Source: Ochromonas danica (taxonomy: Eukaryota; Sar; Chrysophyceae; Chromulinales; Chromulinaceae). Taken from it: a stretch of DNA of 64,000 nt. The stretch is from contig VKHL01000008.1 in NCBI GenBank assembly GCA_015146655.1, forward strand, positions 1-64,000, read 5' to 3'. The number at the start of each line of letters is the position of its first letter. The first letter of the stretch is position 1. The notes under the pieces are model-generated. The model did no database searches and had not been told where the DNA came from. It saw only the letters and a program-made list of their open reading frames with translations. Made by a program: the position numbers and the translations under genes. Below are positions 55,221 to 64,000 of the stretch, one piece after another.

Positions 55221-56744
55221 ATGATCCTCTGGAAGCTCTGTCTTGCACTGCTTTTGTGCTGCTGCCAAAGTTTTCGATTTCAACGCTTTCATGTGAGGCC
55301 GTACTCTCTTTCCTTGTCCAGTGCCACGGAAGAAGATGAAGCTGCACTCATCAAAGACACCCTATCGCTGTGGCAACAATTGAAAGATGCAACTGGAGGC
55401 AGCTTGTCAGTGAACAGTCAAGAAGATGCTGAGCTTCTTGTTGAGAAAATGGAAAAGATCAAGCAGGCATCACGTGCTCCCACACCTTCCCCTATGCCTG
55501 TGGACAAAGTCAAACGCTCTTCAAAGCTCCTCTCCAAACTATTGGCTTTGAGTGAGAAAGGTGATGAGAACATCGTGTTGTCACACTTGCAAGACTATGT
55601 GGAAGATGTGCGAGAAAACAATTTCCAGGGCAACGCTAGCGTGGCTCGAGCTGTTCTCTTCAACCTCTGCGACTGGGCGTCAGCCACAGGCATCAATGAT
55701 ACCTGTGATGCTCTGACCTCGGTTAAGTTGCTGACAAACAGTGCCCAGCATGTTGGGTATTTTCTATCATTCGTTGCTTCAAGCCCTTGCTCCTCTCCTG
55801 GCGCTTCTGAGCTTGTTAGTGCAACGTTACAACGAGATATTCTGAGTAGGCTGGAAATATTACAGAGAGAGGATCTGAATCAAATTGTTCGGCAACTATC
55901 AAAGCGTGGCTATATGATACAGGCGATGGATCTCGTACGTGCCATGCACCATAGTCTTCATGGCTCCCCTGACTCACAGACCCTTGAGTGGCTGGTGAAG
56001 GGTTTTGTTTTAACCGCCGAACCAGTCCGGCAATGCAAAACCATGAAGTCTCTTCCGAACCCAGAAAAGAAATTCCCAGAGATACTTTTGTTGGGACGGT
56101 CAAATGCTGGCAAGAGTAGTTTGCTTAACGCTCTGCTGCGGCGCAAATCCCTCGCCTCAGTCAGTGCGAAGCCAGGGCATACACAATCTCTCCAACTCTA
56201 CGAGCTTCGTTGTCGAACAGGACGATTAATACTTGTAGACTCTCCAGGTATGGGTTATGCTGAGTCAGTCCCCGATGAACGCCGACGGAGTTGGAAAGTA
56301 CTTCTGCAGCGATATCTTGCCGTTCGAGATAACTGTAAATTGGTGCTACACTTAATGGACTATCGCACAGGATTGACTGCGATTGACGAAGAGATTGTGG
56401 AGATGGTACGACTTGCTGAAGAGGAAAGACGACGAGATGGTCGCTCACCCTTCCTTTATCAACCATTATTGACCAAGGCTGATCAGTATTCACATCCTAT
56501 TACCCTCAAGACCGTCAAAGAGCGACAAGCAGAAATAAACAAACTCTATCCAGGAGTTGAAGCAAAGGTTACGTCGTCACGGAGTGCGCGGGGCCTGGAG
56601 GAGGTTTGGTTCAGTCTTATTGCCCTCGTGGACAAAACACTGCCTCAAATCCATAACAAGACTGATAGCAAAAGTGAAGACAATTACTCTTATATACAGA
56701 GTGGAGTGAATGGGAGTGAGGAGCCACGCAAGCAAGCTCTATAG
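55221..56744 (+). CDS. engB: Plastid EngB/YihA-type ribosome-assembly GTPase
   Basis: Intronless, 507 residues from the ATG giving MILWKLCLALL; an earlier in-frame ATG at 55191 would add ten polar residues. The signal peptide ends CQS/FRF, a strong plastid address. The GTPase half: P-loop GRSNAGKSS, VSAKPGHTQSL, G3 DSPGMGY, and the SRSARGLEEVW segment. The expected NKAD-type G4 reads LTKADQ. EngB acts in large-subunit ribosome assembly; bacterial forms are about 200 residues. Here about 280 residues of helical sequence precede the GTPase, partly PPR-like in appearance. The stop codon overlaps that of the MAPEG gene. Confidence 0.93.
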   Translation: MILWKLCLALLLCCCQSFRFQRFHVRPYSLSLSSATEEDEAALIKDTLSLWQQLKDATGGSLSVNSQEDAELLVEKMEKIKQASRAPTPSPMPVDKVKRSSKLLSKLLALSEKGDENIVLSHLQDYVEDVRENNFQGNASVARAVLFNLCDWASATGINDTCDALTSVKLLTNSAQHVGYFLSFVASSPCSSPGASELVSATLQRDILSRLEILQREDLNQIVRQLSKRGYMIQAMDLVRAMHHSLHGSPDSQTLEWLVKGFVLTAEPVRQCKTMKSLPNPEKKFPEILLLGRSNAGKSSLLNALLRRKSLASVSAKPGHTQSLQLYELRCRTGRLILVDSPGMGYAESVPDERRRSWKVLLQRYLAVRDNCKLVLHLMDYRTGLTAIDEEIVEMVRLAEEERRRDGRSPFLYQPLLTKADQYSHPITLKTVKERQAEINKLYPGVEAKVTSSRSARGLEEVWFSLIALVDKTLPQIHNKTDSKSEDNYSYIQSGVNGSEEPRKQAL

Positions 56745-57245
56745 TGCCAGGTCGGGCACAGCAAGGGAGAAGATCTTGATCAGCAGCACGAGACCCACCG
56801 TCCAGACTGCGCTGCGCACCACCGACAGAGGCACATTGAAGGCAAATATGTAGACAACATTGTAAAGAACACGGGTACATAAGAAAGCATTAGCCAGCAG
56901 AGTAAGTTCTTCCTGCTTCTCCACCGGAGCGTAAATCAGAGCAAGAATCGTGGCAGCGAAGAAACCAATAAAAGCCTCCCATTGGTTCATGTGCGCAGAG
57001 AATGCTCTTTGTGAAGTGAGTCGTTGCCATGTCCAGGAACCGTCATTCTTCCCTTCGTAACGATGAGAGGATTGCACATTGTCGTACTTTCCTTGAAGCA
57101 GAAGACAGGTCGCAGCATGAGCCAGCTTTGACAAGTAAACAAGAAAAAACATGGCCACTATAGCGCCTCGAGTAGAATAAAGTAAAGGCACATCCTTGAG
57201 ATATGGCTGTATCACGCTGATATACACTGCAGAGAAGAATTTCAT
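56739..57245 (-). CDS. MAPEG-family membrane protein
   Basis: Single exon, 168 residues, with four hydrophobic segments. The MAPEG pattern is clear: RAFSAHMNQWEAFIGFFAATILALIY, then LCTRVLYNVVYIF and an LRSAVW-like segment (VVRSAVWTVGLVLL). MAPEG proteins are glutathione-dependent membrane enzymes or proteins of eicosanoid and peroxide metabolism. No plastid signal. The stop codon lies within the last six bases of the convergent EngB gene. Confidence 0.9.
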   Translation of the reverse strand: MKFFSAVYISVIQPYLKDVPLLYSTRGAIVAMFFLVYLSKLAHAATCLLLQGKYDNVQSSHRYEGKNDGSWTWQRLTSQRAFSAHMNQWEAFIGFFAATILALIYAPVEKQEELTLLANAFLCTRVLYNVVYIFAFNVPLSVVRSAVWTVGLVLLIKIFSLAVPDLAL

Positions 57246-57402
57246 CTTTTCGTTGTTTTTCTATTTCCAGCAGGATTGTTCCTCTCGTGTCAGTCTAACG
57301 TCCAGGAAAGATTATTCGGTTGCGCGGGGAGGACATTATTGTGTTGCGCGCGCTTTGGCTCTGCTCGGTGGACGAGCTGTCGGCGCGCTAGCAGACATCG
57401 AA

Positions 57403-58227
57403 ATGTTGGCTGGAAAGGCTTTCTCCCTTCGCAGTGCTTTGCGGTCCTCTCCATGGACAATAGCGGCTAGACTTTCGTCTACTCACCCTGAAATAATTGC
57501 TGAGCTAAGGTCCACAGGCATGGCTGGATCTCGTAGAAGTAGAGCGATGCGCGAGGGTAATGGCTCCCTGTAACTTCATTGTTTCCTTCCTCTCTTCCTT
57601 TCTTCACTCACTAAATTCTATGTGCTTTATGTTAGAGGGAAGAATTCCAGGGGTGCTGTATGGTGTGGATGATGATCGCAACGTCTTGAAGAGGATGGTG
57701 ACCATCGACAAGAAGAAGCTCCTCAAGGAGTTGAACCAGAAGGGCTCCTCCTTCGAGAACACTCTCTATAATTTAGTGTTAGAGAGTGAAGCAGGTTCCT
57801 CTTCTCATTTAGTAGTTCCAAGGCAGGCTCAGTTCTGCCCATGTAAGTACAGCCCCTGCTTCTCTCTTATGTGAGGCTGGCTAACCTCAGGCATTGCCAT
57901 GCCATGGTTCTAGTGACGGGTAATCCTCTTGCTGTCAACTTCCTTCGTTACTATCCTGGAACAACTCGATTGCGCATTCCTATTGATTTCGTCAATGAAG
58001 ATCAGAGTGCAGATGTGAAGCGCGGCAGCTTCGTTATTAACGTCAACACTTTCGTGGACTGCTTCTGTGAGGGAGAGGTTCCTCGCTCCCTCGTCCTTGA
58101 TTTATCGAACGCTAAGAGAGGAGATATCTTCCGACTTAGCTCCCTCACTTTGCCTCCTGGAGTTCGTCCTACAAGAAACATGCCTTTAGATTTGGTGCTC
58201 GCTGTGGTGAAGTCATTCCGTGGATAA
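57403..58227 (+). CDS. Organellar ribosomal protein bL25
   Basis: Three exons (57403-57556, 57636-57842, 57914-58227) join in phase 1 and give 224 residues. GRIPGVLYGVDDD is the bL25/CTC signature. VPRQAQFCP is followed, after splicing to an acceptor at 57913, by LTGNPLAVNFLRY, matching the family's usual order. The C-terminal beta domain contains VPRSLVLDLSNAKRGD and LPPGVRPT. bL25 binds 5S rRNA. The N-terminus (LRSALRSSPWTIAARLSS) looks like a mitochondrial presequence. The second intron could also be mis-spliced at an earlier acceptor (57890), which would put the frame out. Confidence 0.9.
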
Positions 58228-58286
58228 ACTAACTCTCTTTCAACACCTTGTAATGCAACTCCACTAAACCTCATGTATTAAAATCT

Positions 58287-61200
58287 TTACAACCACAGCT
58301 TTCTCAATGTGTTTTTCAAGTAGAGATTTCGCAAAACCAGTACGGCCACGGCCAATCCAGAGAGGAGCAGGACAAGAAGACTGGCGTTGAAATCTGTCGC
58401 GAGGGTATCGAATCCTCCAGAGGGCACATGAGTAAGAACGCGGATGCCCCGACTTCCAAAGAGAGAAAACAGAACAACTGTGCAAGTAGATTCCAAAACC
58501 GACGGAGTGGTCAGAGCGTGCAGAGATCCTGTACCTTCCATACCTAAAGGACCAGTGAGGGATTGCACAGGATTGAGAAGCAAATAGGGACTATAGCGAA
58601 GAAGACCTTCTTCTTTCTCTGCAAGGCAAGAAAACAAATTTATAAGGTTGATCAGCTGCGAAAAGAAGAACAAACACCACACACTCACCAGCAGCTGTGG
58701 GCTCCGAAAGTGGTCTACGAGGACTAACGAGACGCAAGTCTAGAGAGAACGCCTCACCAGAGTCAAGCGTGATCAATAGATTTTTGTTCGAAATTCCTTT
58801 GGAAGAAGTGGTGTAGTGAAGATGAGAGACTGCGCGTGGCAGGACATAGACCTTCTCCACGGAAAGAAGCTGTGGTTGCAGAAAGGCAGTTCTTTCGTCC
58901 TGCACTTCACTGTTGTCCAATCCCAGAACTCGGGGTAAGCTCTTCCATCCAGGAGTCAGCTCGTGTTTGCCAATAAATCCCTCGTATAAAGCAGCGACAA
59001 ACAGCTCCGATCTCTTAGCCTGTTCACGACAATAAAGTCTCAGATTCACGATGAAAGACAACTAAAATCGAGTCAATTACCTTTGGATTCCAATAAGAGA
59101 CAAGAACAAAGTTCTCGATGAGGAGAGAATGCACAGGCTCAGCAGCTTGTTCAAGAGAGAATCTGCGAATGAGACGACCTGAGGCAGCATCCAAGACATA
59201 CGCTGATAGGGTATCGTTTTGTCCCCACAGCGAGCAGGCAACCATAAGATTAGGGTTGTTGTACTTGCGCAGGAGGTTATCATCTCCTAACGAACGACCA
59301 ACAAAGACAAAGTTATTTCAAACTCGAAATCCACAAAAACAGAGCAACTTGCCTAAAATAGACACTGAACTCTTGACTGGATCATTAACATCAACGTATG
59401 ACGTCGAAACAAGCCGCGCATCTCCATCAGCAGCAGCTAATGGGTTCTGAGCAACAACTCGAGCAACTTTACAAGAAACTTCTGTGGATAGAACAACAGA
59501 ACAACTTTCCCCAGTAACCCGGAAGAAGGATAATGCGTTAGGGAGAGGATAGTCTCTCGTATGCAAGAAAGTGGTAGAGGACTCATTGTAGCCCACGAAG
59601 GTTTGTGGACGAACTTGCAACAAGTTGTCGTTTGCCCTGTAGACCTAAAAACACCAAAACAAACAAGCAAGCAAATAAATCGATCGGAAGAGGCAATTTG
59701 AGGCTTTCTCTTGTCAAACTAACCAATGAAAAGCTTGAATGAGAATTATGTGTTGCTCGTGCTGCGGTAACATACTGAAGCTGACCAAGATCGACAGGAA
59801 AGGAGATCGTAGGAGCAGAAAGATGCAGTTCGATGTCACCTAGGCGTAGTGAAGAAGAAGAGTCCTCGGCCCAATGTGAATGGCTTGAGGCATCATAACG
59901 CAGAGAAGAGAAAACTTGCCCCCTGTCCGCATCAACAATCCACAAGAATGAACCAGAGGACAGCGTGTCCACCACAACCAAGATAGCATTGTCATTGGCA
60001 TCTTCCAAATTTTCATTACTTTCCGTAGAATGTGGCTGCCAATGGATAGGTGCGGTGCTGACTTTCCACACCTGATCATTGGCAGCAGAAGAGGGAGGAA
60101 GCAGGGAAGTGATCCAATCCGCCCCTCCCTTCTGCAGAGCCACTCCATGCACTCGCAGATTTAGATCGTCCCAATTCACAGGGCTCTTCGCGCTCACTTC
60201 CTTATGAGAGAGAAAAGCCGCAATGCCGTGATGATGAAGAGTCACACCGGCAGTCACTTGCAATAATCCGTTCAGAACATCTTGCCAATTCTGGGATTCC
60301 TTGCGGACCACATTAGCATTAAGCTTGTTGTGCGATTCATCAACAGCAAGGAGAGGAGACGTGCTCAGAATGAATGCTTTGCGGGCCTCGGAGAGACCTT
60401 CATTTCTTGCCCACAAGACATTGTCTGGAACTGTGTAAGTGCGAAGACCACCCTCTTTCACTAAGGAGGCCAATCCTGTTTCGGGACTGACCATAAGTAT
60501 CGTCCCAGGAACATGAGAAAATAAAGTGCTTCTTCTAAAAGATTCCAAGAGCTGTTGAGGCCCAGCGATGGTCAAATCTGAAGAGGATGGTTGAGACGAA
60601 ATGAAGCGCACATCGACAACTGGGCCCCCAGCTTTGCTTGCCGACCAAACTGGGAGACGATCACCTTCTTGACTCACTTCATCGTCAATACGAAGCTTCC
60701 AACTTCCATTACTCTGTTCAGCGATGATCAAGCCGCAGGTTTTCTTTTCATTAGCCTGTGTTGAGCAAATCAAAAGCGAGGGCTGTGTGCTTTGAGATGC
60801 AGACCGAACCAATAGTGCCTTAACAATATCGATCTTTGGGCCTTCATGTCTCCACGTTAGCTCGCCCGAGCTTTTCTTGGCGGTACCACTTCTCAGGATG
60901 ACAGTCACTTCCTTGCTGCCGCGGCGAACATCCCACTGGACTAACTCACCTTGAACAACTTGCACAAACTCAAGGCTTGAAGCTTCTTTCGCCTTCTCCG
61001 CGAGCTTCAAGGCAGCTGTCTTCTTTTCTTCGTCGATTTTCAAGAAAAAAGTGTCGACGCATCTGGATTGATCGTCCAACACGCATCCCGCGGCGACGGT
61101 CGACAAAGAAGAAATCTCAGAGGGAGTCAGCAACTGGAAAAATTCGACAGGACTCTTGGAAGCAAGATCAGCAGAAGGGGTCCAGATTGTCGGACTGCTG

Positions 61201-61673
61201 TCAAGAGAGGAGAGCAGGTGCACTTCTCCGCGAAACAACACCACCAGCGTGTTATCCTGTTGATTGAAGAGAAGGTCAACCGCCTCGACAGAACCCTTCT
61301 GTGATAACTTAGGCAAGGAAGCGTCCCATACAACAGTCCCCAGGTCAGCAGAGATCTTTCTCACGAGTCCCAGGGCCTCTCGATGTTTGCTTGTCACAGT
61401 GCTCAGCACGTACACCTCACTTTGGAACAACACCACCTTATCAACGACTTCGGTGGAGGGAAGAACCATCCTCCAAAGCAACTCTCCCGTCTTTTCGCTA
61501 ACCAGCGAGAGGATATTCTCTTGTGTGGTTACGAGCAAGTCTCCTTTGTAGGCCAGCACGGATTGGATGCGACCAATTGTCGCCAATTCACGTACTTTTA
61601 CCGAGCTTGATAAGACTACAGCAACCCATGAAACAAGAATAATCAATACGGTTAAGAAAGAAAAGCCTTTCAT
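58287..61673 (-). CDS. EMC1: EMC1, ER membrane protein complex subunit 1
   Basis: Five exons fit by phase: 61673-59724, 59644-59353, 59286-59081, 59019-58689, 58618-58287, giving 1036 residues. EMC1 is the large lumenal subunit of the complex that inserts tail-anchored and multi-spanning proteins. A signal peptide (FLTVLIILVSWVAVVLSS) leads into PQQ-like blades (GELLWRMVLP). The C-terminal DUF1620 part contains LGDDNLLRKYNNPNLMV, SYWNPKAKRSELFVAALYEG and RYSPYLLLNP. A transmembrane segment (LLVLLLSGLAVAVLVL) precedes a short cytosolic tail. The second intron uses a GC donor (GCAAGT). Divergent from the MAP2K-like gene. Confidence 0.96.
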
Positions 61674-61998
61674 TGTGGGCTTCGATTTCTTCTCACGGTC
61701 TTCTTCTTCTCACCTTCCAATCTCTGATCTCCCTCACTCGGCCAAATATTATTCTTTCCCACGCATTGGCAGAACACTCATACCCAGAGTTTGACTTTTT
61801 GGCCCTTTGGACGAAACGTAAAACGTCTCAACGTAAAACGTTCAACGGCAAAACGCGTTTGTGGAGGTTTCCAGTTCGAGTCGAAGGATAAGTCCTTTGC
61901 TTTCATGAAATCTGCTGCCATTAACTACTGACTGGAATTTTCCTGATTTAATAAAATAAATTAACTTTGAGAAAGCTCTAAATAGTTGAGTTGAAAAG
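61674..61998. other. Divergent promoter region EMC1 / MAP2K-like
   Basis: A 325-bp gap. It contains the TAAAACG/AAACGCGTTT cluster at 61817-61860; the sequence near the MAP2K start is AT-rich. No gene or RNA is recognised. Confidence 0.5.
61817..61860. promoter_or_regulatory. TAAAACG repeats and AAAACGCGTTT element
   Basis: CGTAAAACG occurs at 61817-61825 and 61832-61840, and GGCAAAACG at 61847-61855: three copies exactly 15 bp apart. The last runs into AAAACGCGTTT (61850-61860), identical to 6309-6319 in another divergent gap. Candidate promoter elements; the role is inferred. Confidence 0.4.
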
Positions 61999-64000
61999 AT
62001 GGGAGGGGCAGCTTCGATAGAAGTTGCGAAGAATATGGAATTGGATTATGCGGCGATAAAGTCGTCGGGAATTGATTTCACGGCAGCCTACTCAGCCTTG
62101 GAGAACAAGCTGCATAAAGGGCACAGTGAAGTGATACGAGGCGATATGTCTATCAATTTCCTCGCCATTCGACAACTCTCGCAGAATCTTCGCAATCAAG
62201 ATTCCCTCGAGCGAACGAGACAGAAAGTTCTGAAATCGCACAGCATGCCAGGCAATCACAAATTTAAAAGCAAGAGCTATGACAGCATGGATGAGTATGA
62301 CGAGCCTTACGATGATGGAGCCGATGACTTGGACAACGCCGACCTGTCTCTCGTGCGGGACGAGTTGTTGGCCGAGGAAGAAGAAGACGTCAAAGCAATC
62401 GAAGAGCCAGCTCCAAGAAAGAAGAAGCCGGCGCTCTTTCTTCATGTCAACTCTTCCAAGTCGATCATGGATGATGAGCATCTGGGTAATAATGGAGGAG
62501 GGGGGCCTGCGGGGCCTCTACCCAAAGCACTCAGTCCCAGCGCCCACGCTCGGGTCAGTCCACGCGGTACACTTTATATGGGAAAGTGGAAAGTCATGGA
62601 GAATGGCATCTTTCCTGACAACAGCGAGACTAACTCTTCTTCTGAGCCGATGTCGACCTTTGAGGCGCGGAAGAAGAGTTACAGACAAGACCACGGCTAT
62701 GTGGGCGAGGTGACTGCTGCTGGAAGCTACCTGTGGCGTGTGCGCCGAAATGATTCTGGTGAGATTGTCACCTCTGTGCCGTCTACTGATGAAGACGGCA
62801 TGCTCTTGCCGGCGTTAGGAGGAAAGAAAGACTTCGTGGAGATCTCCACTTTGGGTAGTGGTGCTTCGGGTGTGGTGACTGAAGCCCTTCATGTTCCTTC
62901 ACTTACAATAGTTGCTTTGAAGATCCTGCCTATATATAATGAAGAGAAGCGTCGACATGTCTCTCGAGAGCTCGCAGTGCTGTTCCGCAACCTCACTGAG
63001 ATGCGCCTTGTCGATGATCGTCTCGACTGGCAGGACAGCACCAAAGTCAACCAAAACAATAATAACAATCCTTTCGAGGCATCTAGCAGCAACCGGCGAC
63101 GTTGTCCGAATGTTCTGTCTCTTTTTAACGCTTTCATCGATCCTCGCTCGGGAATGATCAACCTTGTGGTGGAGTACATGGACGGTGGCTCGCTAGAAGA
63201 CCTTGTCAAGCAAGGAGGTTGCAGCGATGAGCAGGTCTTGGCGGATATCGCTTACCAGACGCTCAACGGACTATGTTACTTACATAAGAACAAGCACGTT
63301 CATCGCGATATCAAGCCTGCTAATATCCTTTGCTCAACATCGGGAACCATCAAGATTGCTGACTTTGGTATTTCTAAGGCCTTGGATAAATCTTCAGGAT
63401 TCGCCAATACTTTTGTTGGAACAGTCTGCTACATGTCTCCGTAAGTTTCGATTTTATTACCATCAATCTTTTTGCATTGATTATTCATGTGGTTATCATA
63501 TTTTTCAGAGAACGTATTACTGGCGAGGTGTACAGCTTCCCTTGTGATCTCTGGTCACTGGGTCTGACTCTGTTGGCGGTGGCACGTGGCCGCTTTCCCA
63601 TTTCTCTTAAGGATGCAATGGACAATGATGATAGTGATCCAGGGGTCATTGGAGGACCGGGAGGCTATTGGGCGATGATCAAGGCCATCTGCGATAACGA
63701 TCCCCCGGAAGCAGGACCAGATTTTTCTCCTTCATTTAACTCCTTCATCGACAGTTGCTTGCGAAAGGATCCAACACAACGTTTGACTGCTCACCAATTG
63801 ATGCAATCGCCCTTTGTTTTGAGCGCTGTCAGTCCTGGGAAGTATGATTGGAGCCCTGAAGATTTGGATGACGAGAACAGTCAGTCGCAACACACTTCTG
63901 CTTCTTCGTCGCATCGCGGTCAACAACAGCAGACTCCCTTAACCGCTCGACTTACCTCCGTTACTATCGCGCGTACCGCTCCTAAAGAGTCTTTGCCTTG
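61999..64000 (+). CDS. MAP2K (STE7)-like kinase, 3' end outside window
   Basis: Exon 1 is 61999-63440; a 68-nt intron leads to exon 2 from 63509, which is open to the right edge. The start encodes MGGAAS, a likely myristoylation site. A 280-residue N-terminal extension (acidic and Ser-rich) precedes the kinase. Motifs: GSGASGVV loop, VALKIL, VVEYMDGGSLEDLV, HRDIKPANIL, DFGISKALDKSSGFANTFVGT, and after the splice MSPERITGE and PCDLWSLGLTLL. The SSGFANTFVGT activation segment fits MAP2K phosphosites. A poly-Asn insertion lies between the N-lobe helix and the hinge. After the kinase there is a Ser/Gln-rich tail. Its MAP3K and MAPK partners are unknown. Confidence 0.9.

Overview
The window is nuclear DNA from a gene-dense, intron-bearing eukaryote, most likely a plastid-bearing stramenopile (ochrophyte alga). 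Several predicted N-termini combine a signal peptide with a phenylalanine or aromatic residue just after the cleavage site (genes at 55221, 21307 and 24687), the usual bipartite plastid address of secondary algae. One secreted protein carries the PSGQ/PSGK repeats followed by EGF-like modules that are common in stramenopiles. All three stop codons are used normally. About 40 introns could be placed by matching phases; nearly all are 53-104 nt with GTAAGT/GTGAGT-type donors. There are no tRNA, rRNA, CRISPR or clear transposon genes.

Layout. 1-1813: the end of an unrecognised, more GC-rich ORF, then a short head-to-head TTAGGG palindrome, a 49-bp tandem repeat and microsatellites. 1814-12014: an alpha/beta hydrolase, a large acidic low-complexity protein, an RluA-type pseudouridine synthase, a TCP11-family protein and a CaM-kinase-like kinase with an N-terminal MGC motif. 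12232-19839: a signal-anchored GT41 (OGT/SPINDLY-like) glycosyltransferase, a phosphagen kinase that splices in frame into an adenylate kinase, a cyclophilin and a DUF1990 protein. 19895-31356: a DUF3727-like plastid protein, a MiaB/CDK5RAP1 tRNA methylthiotransferase, an INSIG-like membrane protein, an ADP-ribosylglycohydrolase-family protein, a second acylated CaMK-like kinase, a fused methionine-salvage enzyme (DEP1), C1D and SEC13.

31658-48285: a 2041-residue armadillo-repeat protein, the RNA ligase RtcB, a METTL2/6/8-type methyltransferase, an unrecognised helical protein, MoaA (MOCS1A) and a TAZ zinc-finger protein. 48286-64000: the PSGQ/EGF secreted protein, the ER stress sensor IRE1 carrying an extra C-terminal CCCH zinc finger, a coiled-coil protein, a plastid EngB GTPase, a MAPEG protein, organellar ribosomal protein bL25, EMC1, and the first part of a MAP2K-like kinase that runs off the right edge.

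Themes. Genes are packed head-to-head and tail-to-tail, with one convergent pair overlapping by 6 bp. Several signalling or energy enzymes begin with MG motifs suited to N-myristoylation. IRE1, RtcB, EMC1 and SEC13 are all ER proteostasis or secretory genes, and IRE1 and RtcB are the nuclease and ligase of the metazoan unfolded protein response. The two most unusual architectures are the phosphagen kinase-adenylate kinase splice fusion and the IRE1-CCCH fusion. Gene identities rest on motif recognition by eye; no database search was possible.
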